Origin: Campanula takesimana
Taxonomy: Eukaryota; Streptophyta; Magnoliopsida; Asterales; Campanulaceae
Direction of reading: 5' to 3'
Assembly (NCBI GenBank): GCA_026119855.1
Contig: JAOWBW010000087.1
Coordinates: 620,001 to 684,000, forward strand
DNA: 64,000 nucleotides
Position numbers and translations under genes: made by a program. Positions 45,101 through 56,399 of the stretch are shown piece after piece. The notes beneath the pieces were generated by a model. The model was not told the origin of the DNA. It made no database searches and worked only from the letters and a program-made list of their open reading frames with translations. The number at the start of each line of letters is the position of its first letter. Position 1 is the first letter of the stretch.

Positions 45101-46585
45101 CCTTGTGAGTCAAAGCATGGGGCTATTTTTGCGAGTATTTAAGTATTACCAGTTTTGATTCAACAAATAAAAGAAGCTCAGAAGGATGATCCGGAGTTGG
45201 TGAAAATCGTGGATAAAATCGAAGATGGCAAATATGAGGATTTCTCTCTTAATCCCGAAGGAGTGTTAACTTTTAGAGGTCGGTTATGTGTGCCTTGCGT
45301 GGATGGGATTAAACGCCAAGTTCTTGATGAGGGCCACAAGTCGAGGTATACTATTCATCCCGTGAGCACAAAAATGTATCAAAATTTGAAGCAACACTTT
45401 TGGTGGAATAATATGAAGAGAGAGATAGCGGATTATGTATCTAAATGTTTGACATGTCAACAAGTGAAAGCTGAACATCAAAGGCCTGCGGGGTTACTTC
45501 AACCGTTAGAGATTCCGGAATGGAAGTGGGAACATGTTACTATGGATTTCGTGACGGGATTACCTCGCACTCGAAGAAGGTTTGATGCAGTTTGGGTGGT
45601 CGTGGATAGATTGACCAAGTCTTCTCATTTTCTACCTATTGAGATTTGTTACTCGATGGAAAGGCTTGCAACCTTGTATATAAATGAGATTGTGAGATTG
45701 CATGGTGTCCCGGTGAGCATTGTGTCTGATCGTGACCCTAGATTTACATCTCGATTTTGGCAAGCATTTCAGAAGGCTTTGGGTTCAGAGTTGAAGTTTA
45801 GTACAGCTTTTCATCCCCAGACAGATGGGCAGTCAGAGAGGACTATTCAGATTCTCGAGGATATGTTGCGAGCTTGCTCAGTTGATTTTTCAGATTCTTG
45901 GGATTCTCATTTACCTCTCGTGGAATTTGCCTATAACAACAGTTTTTAGTCAAGTATTGGGATGGCCCCGTATGAAGCTTTGTATGGGAGGAAATGTCGG
46001 TCTCCAATTTGTTGGGATGAAGTGGGAGAAGCAAAAATTTGGGGTATTGATATGGTGAACAAATCAGTTGATGAAGTTAAGCTTATCCGAGATCGTTTGA
46101 GTACCGCTCAGAGTAGACAGAAAAGTTATGCCGATCACCGGAGGCGAGATCTCGAGTTTGAAAAAGGTGACTTTGTGTTTTTGAAAGTTTCACCTAAAGT
46201 GGGGATTCGAATGTACGGGAAGAAAGGTAAGTTGGCACCGAGGTACATTGGCCCATTCGAGATTTTGAGTAGAGTTGGTGATAGAGCGTATCGTCTTGCG
46301 TTACCTCATTCTCTTGACAAGATCCATAATGTTTTTCATGTCTCGATGTTTAGGAAGTATGTGTATGATCCTTCTCATGTCTTGTCTGAGGTTCCCGAGG
46401 AAATTGAACCAAGTATGTCTTACGAAGAGCATCCGGTCCGAGTTATTGATTCAAAAGTTCAAGAGTTGCGAACTAAGAGTATTCCCCTTGTTCGAGTTGT
46501 GTGGAGGAATCATAACGTGGAAGAGTCAACTTGGGAGCTTCGGGAAGAGATCGAGAGGAAGTACCCTTGGTTGTTTGAGGGTTGA
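42138..46585 (+). pseudogene. Chromovirus gag-pol, lightly broken
   Basis: One polyprotein frame starts at ATG 42138 (MPEHEGEQSG) and is broken by TAA at 42258-42260, a frameshift at about 44165, TAA at 45140-45142 and TAG at 45947-45949. Domains: retrotransposon Gag (42330-42800); two CCHC knuckles (CNYCQREGHSEERC, CLNCGQLGHFQRNC); protease ALIDPGSSHSYVS; reverse transcriptase with VVFIDDILVYS; RNase H with IYSDAFKEGLG; an HHCC integrase with VTMDFVTGLP and SDRDPRF; and a C-terminal chromodomain-like end (VVWRNHNVEESTWE). The three stops each fall where Gln is plausible, so each may be a single C-to-T change. The frameshift removes about seven bases just before MPFGLTNAPA. The gene died recently. 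Confidence 0.93.
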
Positions 46586-46634
46586 GGTAAGCAATCCTAA
46601 AATTCGGGTCAAACTTTCTTTAAGGAGGAGTGAG

Positions 46635-48746
46635 TGTAACGACCCCAAAATTCGTTATATTTATTTTAATATTTATTTTATATTTTGATAATTTTACTTT
46701 AAAATTATTGTGCATTTGACGTGTTGCATCATCTTATATGAATTTGCACATTTGTATGATTATTTGTGTTAGTTAAATTGTTAGTAGTAAAGTTTATTAG
46801 GAGAGTTAAAGTGTTAATGGAATTATAAGGGCTCTATTGAAAGTATAGTTGAGGGGTTTATGTGTTAAAAGTGGAAGTGGAGGGGCTTTAGTGAATGGGT
46901 ATAAATACCAAACAAGGCTTGCTTATCTTCACAATTTCACTACCTGGGAATGAGGCAAAACACACACACACACACTAGAAGTTACTCTCTCTGGGTTATG
47001 AACAACAAAGGTTAGGGTTCTTCTTTATTAATTTCCTCATTTTTATTTACTACTCCATTTTCAAATCTAATTACATATAAATGTTCAGGGTGTTGAATAG
47101 ATTCTTCCTACCGATCAATATTATTTTTCTTGACATCTTTTCCGGAAAATAGGTAAGTTACTAATCCCCCTTTAATTGTTAAAATGGTCATGAATATGTT
47201 CTATATGTTATATATGTTGAAAGAATAATGTTTTGAATGTTTTTGTATACTTGTAAATTTGAGACAAAGGGAGTAAAATAGAATTGGTTCTTGTTGGTGT
47301 TAGTATTGTTCTTAGGCTGAGTTTTAGCCTTTGTGTAAGTGTAGATGTTAAGTGTTGCAAGCATTGGTAATTTTGGGTTGTGAAATGTAAGGAGTGAACT
47401 TTGGTTAAGTTTTTAGGTCTGCCGGGTGATGTGGGCGGCCGCCCAAAAATGGGCGTGCGGCCGCACATCTATCTGAAGGGTTTTCTTCATGGAACAGAGT
47501 ATTTTGGGCGGCCGCACAGCCCTGTTTGGGCGACCGCCCAGTTATCTGAAAAGTTGAGAGTTTTTCAAACCAAGTGATTTAGAGGTCAATCTTGGTCTAG
47601 TTTTTGGGTAGTGTTCTAAAGTAGTTAGATGATTGTTGTGGATCACTAATGTGGTAAAAGTGGTACCTTTGTGTACACAAGTGTTGTGAAATGTTAGTAA
47701 TTGATTATGTGAGCATTGTGGAACACTTTGTAATGTGTTGGAATAGTTCATCTTTTTGATGTGTTTGGCATGGTTCCCTACATTGGAATCATTGTCCCTG
47801 ATTGTTGTTTAAGCAAGTATTTCTATATGGTGCTTGCGTGTAAAGTCCAGCTGGTACTTTTGTGTGTGTTGGGCAGTGATAGGGATTATAATGGTCTCCC
47901 GAGCCAAGTACATTATAAGGCTCCTATCATTGGTTTCCCATTTTTAACCCCCTTCCTTAGACCAAAGGTTGGGCACTTTGGGTTATGACTTTGTGTCATT
48001 TTCCCCGTTGTTGTTGTTGTTGTTGTTTGGTTCCGGAACCCGTCTCAGCTCTTCGATGCTGCTCAGTTGATGCCTCTCAGATGGCTATTGTTTGTTTTGA
48101 GAACCTTGGCTCAGTATCCATGTATGAGTGTTTATTTCCGCTTTATGTGTTGCATGATGAGTTGGTCGTTATTTCCAACCGGTATGGGACGGTTGGCGAT
48201 AGGGAGCCTCTCATATTATGTGCTATGTGCTATATGATCATTTGTGGCATTGCTCCTTTATGTTTATCATATTAGCATGTAATGTAGTTGCATTTTAGTA
48301 ACTTACTGGGATTTATTCTCACCCTTTATTTGTTTACCGTTTTAGATAAGAAGGAGCCGAGGTGATAGTTCACACACACTGGGAGGACGTCGAGGAGATC
48401 TTTGGGTAAGACATTTTGGGAAATGTGGTGTAAGTAAAGGATACATTATGTAAATGTAATACCTTTTGGGTAGTATACCCGTGACTTGGTTTGTATCATC
48501 TCTTTTAGTAGATGTTCGTGTTTGTAATTTAAGTAAGTAAAGTTAGTAGTTGTAGCCAAGTGGCTTAGTACTTGTTGTGAAAGGTTGTTTTGTGACTTGA
48601 AGTCATGTTTTAGTATCGAGTTGGTTGTGTGAACCCTTTTTATAGAAAGTATATTTCAAAAAAAAAATTCTTAAGAATGTTTTATGACGTCTTCCGTGCG
48701 TGTCCCGGACGTGGGGCCAAGTAGGACCACGGGTCGGAGCGCGACA
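46635..48746 (+). repeat. Chromovirus 3' LTR (2112 bp)
   Basis: Nearly identical to the 5' LTR, with the same GC-rich cassettes at 47434-47540. Followed by the TGAAC duplication. Confidence 0.95.
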
Positions 48747-48779
48747 TGAACTGCACGGATATACCACAATTTCCCAATA

Positions 48780-49495
48780 AATAGTAGTGTTAGTTGAATA
48801 AATAGAGTGGTGGAAATGAAGAGAGAGAGAATGAGTGGGGTTAAATAGTGTGTTGGTTGAATATAAATATATTAAAACATTTTCATTTTGGACAGTCTCA
48901 ATTGTTTTGGGACAGTCTACTTGTGCTGGGACGAAGGGAGTATATTACAAAAAGCACATCACTTACTCATCTTCTTTTCACCCACTTGCTTTATAAACAG
49001 ATAATTATATCCTCTACCCACTACTATTCTTGACTCAATTGACTCAAGTTTGCCTTGGTTTCTTATCAAGCGTGAAAAATCAAACTAAGAACCTTAAACC
49101 GGACGGAGAGAGTAATATTTCATTGTAAAATTTGGTTTGAAAAACAAGTGTTATGAGTATAAATGAAAGAAAAAGTGGCTAAGGAATAATAATGGAATAT
49201 TGTTGTGGGTAACTGGGTATGAAAAATGGATTTATTTTTTTTTTCAAAATAATAAAAGAGTCTTATTTTCAAATGTCATATTTCGGGTGGCACACCTAAA
49301 ATGACAAAAGCTTCCTATTTTAGATGGGCGGAGGGAGTATGTATTTTGGTCACTAAATTTTGTACCACCATCCTTCATAAAAAGAAAAAAAGAAAAAAAG
49401 AAAAAAGGGAAAACAAACTTCAAATCAACTTCAAATGTTCTCAGTCAAATTATCTTTTCGAAATATCAGCACAGTGTAATATCATTAATTTTGAA
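48780..49495. repeat. Segmental duplication, right arm copy 1
   Basis: Homologous in the same orientation to 54963-55860, which additionally holds a 186-bp MITE. Contains the right end of the split Stowaway-like MITE and another MITE right end (GGGCGGAGGGAGTA, ending 49342). Confidence 0.85.
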
Positions 49496-49507
49496 ACTAG
49501 TAGGTAA

Positions 49508-50266
49508 TAGACATGTCCAAATAGAACCGGGAACCGACGGAACCGGCGGGTAGAACCGGAACCGGGAACCGGCGAGAACCGGGAACCGCCGGAACCGGGA
49601 ACCGAACGTAACCGAGAACCGGATTGAAACGGTTCGAATACGAATCCAACATATTCAGAACCGAGGAACCGGCGGAACCGGGAACCGAGCACCGTAACCG
49701 AGTACCGGGAACCGAACGGTTCTCTGCATCAGATAACTTTAAAGATGTTTGATCATTATGGTAGGTTGGCTGCTAGCTAATATATATACTGATATACATA
49801 CTCTCTTCGTCCCAAAATACTTGTAGTTTTAGGATTTTCACACAAATTAAGAAAAAATAAATAATACATGTGTAATGAACTATATTACTCTTGGAACATT
49901 TCAAGTATCAAGACAATTTAATACTTTTGCAATGACAACACTATCATAAATAAGAGTATATTTGATAAACAATGTCAAAAATGTATAAATAATAGCAAAA
50001 CTACAAATATTTTGGGACAAACCTCAACTCCTTAAACTACAAGTATTTTGAAATGGCAGGAGTATTACATTTTAAACTACAAATATTTTGGGACGGAGGG
50101 AGTATTACATACTTTTTAGATGTGAGATGGAACCGGTGGAACCGTCGGAACTGGAACCGGAACCGGCGGATAGAACCGGGAACCGGATTAAGATGGTTCG
50201 AATACGGTTCCGGCCATTTGGGAACCGGGAACCGGAAGCGGAACCGGAACCGGATGGACATGTCTA
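49508..50266. mobile_element. hAT non-autonomous element, 759 bp
   Basis: Termini TAGACATGTCCAAATAGAAC and TAGACATGTCCATCCGG (right end reversed), with a perfect 8-bp duplication GTAGGTAA (49500-49507, 50267-50274). Both ends are filled with GGAACCG/CGGTTCC arrays. The termini closely resemble those of the transposase-carrying element at 55949-59345, making that type a candidate source of transposase. A Stowaway MITE is nested at 49801-50102. Confidence 0.92.
49801..50102. mobile_element. Stowaway MITE nested in hAT, 302 bp
   Basis: Ends CTCTCTTCGTCCCAAAATAC and CTCCCTCCGTCCCAAAATAT (right end reversed), flanked by TA on both sides. Confidence 0.88.
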
Positions 50267-50495
50267 GTAGGTAACCGTGCTCCGCACCGGAATCTATTCC
50301 GTTAATGTTTTTTTATTTTTATTTTTGATGTTTTTAATTGATAAATTAACATAATAATTTTATTTGAAAATATATGTATATTTTAAATTAATCAAAACAT
50401 TTTCATAGCGTTGGTTGTACATAATTGTAATAAAGCACACTGTAATATCTTTAATTTTGAAACTAGTAGGTAACCGTGCTCCGCTCGTTCGATTT
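50267..50495. other. Junction between duplicated arms
   Basis: AT-rich. The words CACACTGTAATATCTTTAAT and TTTTGAAACTAGTAGGTAAC (50438-50475) repeat the sequence flanking the hAT insertion (49469-49507 plus 50267), so a small local duplication accompanies the junction. The left arm of copy 2 begins at about 50496. Confidence 0.55.
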
Positions 50496-51103
50496 CAAAA
50501 ATTGAATTCCAGGAGTTTAAAATGGAATGATTTCCGAGTTAATTATACATATAGATATAGAGAGAGAAAACATACAGGACCACTTGATTGAAAGTTTGTA
50601 GGACAGTGATTGGTTCATGAAATGGGAGGGGTATGAATTTGGTGTCCTCCACACAATTAGTGCGGGAAGGTTCTAGTAGTGGAAATGAAGAGGAGACATA
50701 ATCACCATTCCTTTTTTCTGCTCAAACACCAATCATCCTAGTGTTGCATGCTGCACATGATAAACATTTTTTGCATTCAAAACTTGGTTGATTTCACGCG
50801 TGAATACTCTCTCCGTCCCACTCGAACTCAAAATAAATTTTTTGTTCTTGATATTGTAATTAACAAATACTACCAGTTTAACATTGTTGCTTTCCTTTTT
50901 GGTATGTCTCAGTTTAATGCTCTTAGTTGCTTTATTCTTTAAATGACAAAATATGAATAGTGTTTTGGACATTCTTGTCCTCATAAAGTTCATACTCTCT
51001 CCGTCCTAACACAAGTAGGACTAAAGGAGTAGGCACAATAATTGAGAGAAATGTAGTGTATGTGTGGTAGAAAATGAAGAGAGGGAACGAGTAGGTTAAA
51101 TAG
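50496..51103. repeat. Segmental duplication, left arm copy 2
   Basis: Copy of 38568-39176, including the CAD promoter-proximal region to about 18 bp from where the ATG would be. No CAD exon follows, so this is an orphan promoter fragment facing leftward. Confidence 0.9.
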
Positions 51104-51883
51104 TATTGGGATTGGAGTCAAAACCAAGGGAAAAATCAAAACCGCGGAGGCGAAACCGGGACGGAGTTCGGCCGAACCAAAGGCTGGCCTCGGCCGAACG
51201 CCTCGGCCGAATATCAGTTCTTGGCGTGAACTGGAAGTTGGAGGTGGGCCCTGCCATTTGGTTTGTGAAGTTTGGCGTGGAGTAAGTTTGGAAGTGGCAG
51301 AGACCCACTAAGGAATTAGTTTCCTTAGTTTAATTTTAATTGATTTCTTATCTTCAATTATACTTCTTCCGTCTCAAGGACTTCGGGTAAATTAGGTTTT
51401 GATCAGGATTAGGTTTTGGTATTCCTATAAATATATGATATATTGTGATAGCCACCATAAAAAAGTAGTCAGAGAGAATCTATGAGTCACAAAAAGAGCC
51501 AAATGGGTGCTAGCCATTGGGGTGCCCTTAGAGGCTTTCCATGGATGGGTAGAAGTATGTGCCCTTAGGGGCTTTCCATGGATCGGTAGAAGCATATCTA
51601 AGGTTTTATGTGTGATGGGAGTGTTTACATGGAGAGGTTATCTCATAGCTATATAGAGCGGTAGACTTTATTGTAAACAGACACAGATTGTGATATTAGT
51701 GAAATATCCTGGCTTGGCAGTGCCCCCAGATGTAGTTATTGTTATTGACGAACTGGGTCAACAAATATTGTGTTTTTTTCTTGTTGATTACTTTCATATT
51801 ATTCGTATTCATGGTTGTTGTGTCTCACCATTATCAGAATTGTATGGGCATGAACTGCACGGATATACCACAATTTCCCAACA
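51104..51883 (+). repeat. 5' LTR of old element (780 bp)
   Basis: Starts TATTGGGATTGG (ancestral TG lost) and ends AATTTCCCAACA. Contains the GGCCGAACGCCTCGGCCGAA repeat block (51168-51210). Confidence 0.85.
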
Positions 51884-52095
51884 ACTGGTATCAAAGCTTC
51901 CGGTTAGGAAGATCAGGGTTGTCCGAGTTGATTGAATGTGGCTGCAGGAACGCGGATCAGAATTAGGGGTTGCAAAAATTCTTTTGATTCTATGATTACT
52001 AAGACCAAATAGGATCAAGGTTTCATAAATTCATATGGATTTGGGTCTGCAGGTATTAAGCTCAAGGTTGCAAGTAACATAACCATAGAAGAACA

Positions 52096-52569
52096 TGTTG
52101 GAACAATTTTAACCCTGAATGCCTAACTCATTTCTGGAATAGGATTCAGAAAGAGATGAAGGCGGAAGCGAATTATATCTGATGAATCCATCTTGATGTT
52201 GTAGGGAGAATAAGAAGAAGAAGAAGAAGAATTAAGGGGATGAAGATCTTCTAAATGATTGTGCCTTTTCCTCTTGACTTCTTTAAAACTTAATGAAGAA
52301 TTATTGAGAGAGTAATAATGAATGATGTAGTGGTTTCTAGGGTTGATGGAGAACCCTTTATATATGAAACCAATAGGCACCTCATTTAGGGACTACGCCC
52401 TTTCAACCTTAGTGATGTCAAATTACTACTTTGCCCATAAAAAATAGGTAATATTACATCCAAGAATTCTACACATTATTATTATCAACTATACTTTATA
52501 TTAACATTATAGGTATGATTTCATGTATGAAAAAGCTAAATAACTTGTAATGCAAGGCATGTTCTAACA
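52096..52569 (-). mobile_element. Solo LTR of the second Copia family
   Basis: Reverse complement of the 469-bp LTR at 22421-22889, diverged, running from TGTTGGAACAATTTTAA to GCATGTTCTAACA. The flanks GAACA and GAATA match at 4 of 5 bases. It shows that this Copia family has also been active in the more distant past. Confidence 0.85.
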
Positions 52570-53575
52570 GAATATGGATCTAAGATCAAGGTTGCAAAAT
52601 CTGGTTGTTGCTAGGGTTTGCAGGGATCTAGACGGATCGTGTTATTAAGGATTTGTGGGTGCAATGATAATGGGCGGAGATTGATCAACATCGTAATTCG
52701 TTGGTGCAAATTTGGGCAACGAATTTAGATTATGAAAGTTGCAAGAGAGAAAGATTCAAGTTTTTCAGACTTTGATAGATGATTGACCGCATAGGTGTGC
52801 AGATCATGTGTAAGCACATGCAATACACAGACTGGTACGTGCAGCAGATGTACATAATTCGTGCAGATTTCGTGTAGATTCCGTGCAGTGCACTTGCAGA
52901 TTTTCGTGTAGATTCCGTGCAGCGCACGTGCAGATTTTATGTAGAAGACATGCAGAGAGCGTGTAGAAGGGTCAGAATATGTAGAGCAAGCGTACGGGGT
53001 ATGCAGAAGTTGCTAGATGTGCAGGAGAATTCAAAGGTGCATGGAAGAGATACTTGATTGGCCATTGAGCAGCTAGGAGGAAGCTTGTGTGGTCGCCTTC
53101 GGCTGTGAGATATGGAGAATTGCCGTGGTAGCTAACTTGGTAGCTCGTGACGTAGATGATGTTGTACACCACATACAACATGTTTCGCATGGGTTGTTGC
53201 CTGGAATGCGAGGATGGCGGGGTCCGAGATTGCCATGGTGGGAGAAATTTCACCAAGAACGGTATGTTGGTAGAAAGTTGGTTGAGAAGGGTGGCCAGCA
53301 AGAGTGACAACTTAACCAACATGAGCGTTATCCAGAATCAGTTGCAGATAGGTTGCCTTGGTACACAGAAAGACCAAGACTATGAAGGCACATGTTTGCA
53401 TAAGGGTTCGTGGATAGAAACAAGGAATAGACGAGCGGAGATGATTGCATGGAGGATCACTTTCGGAAGTGAAGACTCATGACAAGAGAAGTTTCCGGCA
53501 GTTATGTTGAAGACCTACGCTTCGCTTCAACTCGTTTGCTTGGGCTTTGTGGAGCCTAGTGATGAGACTTTCGGC
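52570..53575 (+). other. Internal region of old element, non-coding
   Basis: No recognisable gag or pol. A degenerate array of GTGCAGATTTCGTGTAGATTC-like units occupies about 52840-52960 (split here as GTGCAGATT and CGTGTAGATTC). Other open frames show no protein features. Confidence 0.6.
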
Positions 53576-54204
53576 TAGAGCCGTCAATTCGGGACAACGG
53601 GACAGGACGGGACGGAACTATGATGTCCCGCCAACTATACGGGACGGGACCAATTTATCGCGGGACGTGAATACCCCGTCCCGTCCCATCCTACCTCGGG
53701 ACGCGGGACAAAGACGTGATAGGTTGACGCGATCACCCGATCACAAAATAACGATTTTGAAATAAATCCAACAAGTACTAATACTAATACTAATACTTAG
53801 TCCTTACATAAGTATTATAACAATACTAGATAAAGGCAGCAAGTTTCCCTGTTATTGTTCAGCAAGTTTGTTCAAAAAAAAGCCAGGCATGAGGCAACAA
53901 TAGCAACTTCAGTGAATTTGTGAATTTGATTTGGGATATTGAAATGGAAATGAACTGGGTTTCAACTTGGGCCGCTGGGTTTTTTTTAATTAGGCTTGGG
54001 CAGTTGGGCTGTTGTGCTGGGTTTTAAAAAATACGGGACGTCCCGTCCCGTCCCGTCCCGTCCCGTCCCGTGTTGTCCCGCGTCCCATACGGGAAGTCCC
54101 GAATAGTCCCGCATTTTTTCGGGATAGGAATATACTGTCCCGTCCCGTCCCATATATAGCGGGACGGGACGTCCCGATGGGACGGTCCCGAATTGACGGC
54201 TCTA
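53576..54204. mobile_element. hAT-like element with CCCGT arrays, 629 bp
   Basis: Perfect 20-bp terminal inverted repeats TAGAGCCGTCAATTCGGGAC. Flanks CTTTCGGC and CATTTGGC agree at 6 of 8 bases. Subterminal arrays are built from GGGAC/GTCCC and CCCGT, including five tandem GTCCC units near 54040-54070. The layout mirrors the AACCG-type hAT elements but with a different word. The frames reading through it are repeat artefacts. Confidence 0.85.
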
Positions 54205-54312
54205 CATTTGGCAAAAAGTCGAATGTAGTGGTAAAATATTTGGTGGATCATTCTCTGGTGGGATTTTGATGGAGTTTGTCACAATGGTGGTTTATGTCTC
54301 CAGATGGGAGAT

Positions 54313-54962
54313 TGCTGGGATTGGAATCAAAACCAAGGAGAAGGTCAAAACCGCGTAGGAGCAAGGAGGCGAAACCAGGACGGAGCAGGCGGAGTTCGGC
54401 CGAACCAAAGGCAGGCCTCGGCCGAAGCTGATAAAGGCCTCGGCCGAATATCAGTTCTTGGCGTGAACTGGAAGTTGGATTTTGGAGGTGGGCCCTGCCA
54501 TTTGGTTTGTGAAGTTTGGCGTTTGGTACTCCTATAAATATAATGTGATAGCCACCATAAATTTGGTACACTAGAAAAAATAGTCAGAGAGAATCTGTGA
54601 GTCACAAAGAGAGCCAAGTGAGTGCTAGCCCTTGGGGGTGCCCTTATGGGCATTCCATGGATGGGTAGAAGCATGTCTAAGGTTTTATGTGTGATGAGAG
54701 TATTTACATGGAGATGTTATCTCCTAGCTATATAGAGCGGTAGGCTTTATTGTAAACAGACACAGATTGTGATGTTAGTGAAATATCCTGGCTTGACAGT
54801 GCCCCCAGATGTAGTCATTGTTATTGACGAACTGGGTCAACAAATATTGTGTTTTTTTCTTGTTGATTACTTTCATATTATTCGTATTCATGGTTGTTGT
54901 GTCTCACCATTATCAGAATTTTATGGGCATGAACTGCACGAATATACCACAATTTCCCAACA
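54313..54962 (+). repeat. 3' LTR of old element (650 bp)
   Basis: Starts TGCTGGGATTGG and ends AATTTCCCAACA. Lacks the segment from GAGTAAGTTTGG to the AGGATTAGG region of the 5' LTR, and carries small insertions. Confidence 0.85.
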
Positions 54963-55860
54963 AATATTAGTGTTGGTTGAATAAATAGAGTGGTGGAAAA
55001 TGAAGAGAGAGAGAGAGAATGAGTGGGGTTAAATGGTGTGTTGGTTGAATATAAACATATTAAAACATTTTCATTTTGGACAATCTCAATTGTTTTGGGA
55101 CGGTCTACTTGTGCTGGGACGAAGGGAGTATATTACAAAAAGCACATCATTTACTCATCTTCTTTTCACACACTTGTTTTATAAACAGATAATTATATCA
55201 TCTACCCACTACTATTCTTGACTCAATTGACTCAAGTTTGCCTTGATTTCTTATCAAGCGTGCAAAATCAAACTAAGAACCTTAAACCGGACGGAGAGAG
55301 TAATATTTCATTGTAAAATTTGGTTTGAAAAATAAGTGTTATGAGTATAAATGAAAGAAAAAGTGGCTAAGGAATAATAATGAAATATTGTTGTGGGTAT
55401 CAAGGTTCTAAAAAGCGCTAGGCGCCACAGCAGGGCCTAGCGCCTAGGTGTGGTTTAAACGAGACTTAGGCGGAGCCGAGAATTGAGAAATAGTTATAAT
55501 ATCTTAGGCGGGACTTAGGCATTTCATGAACGCCTAGCGCCTAGGCGGGGCCTAGGCGGCCTAGACGGGCGTATTTTAGAACGCTGGTGGGAATGACATG
55601 TGGATTTTTTTTTTTCAAAATAATAAAAGAATCTTATTTTCAAATGTCATATTTCGGGTGGCACACCTAAAATGACAAAAGCTTCCTATTTTAGATGGGC
55701 GGAGGGAGTATGTATTTTGGTCACTAAATTTTGTACCACCATCCTTCATAAAAAGAAAAAAAGAAAAAAGGGAAAACAAACTTCAGACCACCTTCAAATG
55801 TTCTCAGTCAAATTTTCTTTTCGAAATATCAGCACACTGTAATATCTTTACTTTTGAAAT
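54963..55860. repeat. Segmental duplication, right arm copy 2
   Basis: Copy of 48780-49495 in the same orientation, with an extra 186-bp MITE at 55401-55586. Confidence 0.85.
55401..55586. mobile_element. hAT-type MITE with GCCTAGG repeats
   Basis: Ends CAAGGTTCTAAAAAGCGC and CAGCGTTCTAAAATACGC (right end reversed). Flanks GTGGGTAT and GTGGGAAT agree at 7 of 8 bases. The interior is rich in GCGCCTAGG palindromes. It is absent from the paralogous arm (near 49208), which gives the empty site. Confidence 0.85.
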
Positions 55861-56399
55861 ATCACCACTATGTTCAAAATTTTGTTAGAGCATCTAAAAT
55901 TGTTTCAACTACCATAACTCATTCAACTACCACTTTAACACTCCACATTAGACATGGCCACTTCAAACCGGCTAACCGCCGGTTTTTAACCCGTCAAAAC
56001 CGGAAAATCGGTTAACCGGCAACCGGATCACCCGTCAACCCTATTTAGCCGGTCCGGTTTCGGTTAGGGAATCTGAAAAACCGCCAACCGCCGGTTATTA
56101 ACCGCTTAGTAACCGTGAACCAACCGGCGGTTAAAACCGGTATTAAAACCGGCGGTTTAACCGGTTAACAGCTACTTTTCAACTTTTTGCACCGCCCCCC
56201 CCCACTTCCCCAGGTCTGACACTGACCAAAAATGACTAGTTTTCAAACTAGCCGTTAGTTCAGTTAACTGGGCGGCCAGAAATGAAAAAAAAATTGTCAA
56301 AAATTGCTTACATATAAATACCCCCTCCCTCGTAGCATTTTTGTTCCACACCTTCTCTATACTCTTTCTCTCTCTACTAATTCCTAAGTCTCTCACTCT

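Larger units (their letters stand above)
39920..48746 (+). mobile_element. Chromovirus (Ty3/Gypsy) with chromodomain
   Basis: An 8.8-kb LTR element with LTRs 39920-42027 and 46635-48746 (TGTAACGA...GCGACA) and a perfect 5-bp duplication TGAAC (39915-39919, 48747-48751). Primer site TGGTATCAGAGC (42030-42041); purine tract AAGGAGGAGTGAG before the 3' LTR. The LTRs differ only by a few substitutions and small indels, yet the coding region has three stops and one frameshift. It sits inside the solo LTR upstream of the CAD gene. The domain set and C-terminal chromodomain suggest the Tekay/Del group. Confidence 0.96.
39177..48779 (+). mobile_element. Solo LTR of old element, hit by chromovirus
   Basis: LTR pieces 39177-39919 and 48752-48779, about 770 bp after removing the nested element. 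Flanked by a perfect 5-bp duplication AATAG (39172-39176, 48780-48784). It closely matches the 5' LTR at 51104-51883 but has no internal region, so the two LTRs have recombined. The terminal dinucleotides read TA...TA instead of TG...CA, consistent with G-to-A and C-to-T changes. It contains a tandem duplication of about 40 bp (GGCTTTCCATGGATGGGTAG, 39600-39665). Confidence 0.85.
39068..48940. mobile_element. Stowaway-like MITE split by LTR elements
   Basis: Left end CTCTCTCCGTCCTAACACAA after TA; right end GTGCTGGGACGAAGGGAG before TA. The two parts (39068-39176 and 48780-48940) are separated by the solo LTR and nested chromovirus. The duplicated copy has the same arrangement at 50995-55128. 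Confidence 0.7.
51104..54962 (+). mobile_element. Old non-autonomous LTR retrotransposon
   Basis: 5' LTR 51104-51883 and 3' LTR 54313-54962; primer-binding site TGGTATCAAAGC (51886-51897, one base off initiator tRNA-Met); purine tract TGGGAGAT (54305-54312). Duplication AATAG on the left (51099-51103), AATAT on the right. The LTRs differ by many changes and a deletion of about 140 bp. The 2.4-kb interior shows no Gag or Pol: it holds a solo LTR (52096-52569), GTGCAGATT-type repeats and a hAT element. It is an aged non-coding element occupying the same site as the solo LTR at 39177. Confidence 0.85.
50995..55128. mobile_element. Copy 2 of split Stowaway-like MITE
   Basis: Left CTCTCTCCGTCCTAACACAA (50995) and right GTGCTGGGACGAAGGGAG (ending 55128) with TA flanks, interrupted by the LTR element 51104-54962. 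Same insertion site as in copy 1. Confidence 0.7.

Noticed and set aside
52840..52960. GTGCAGATT-like array as a functional RNA
   Set aside because: Degenerate units in the interior of an old retrotransposon, with no stable fold that I could recognise.
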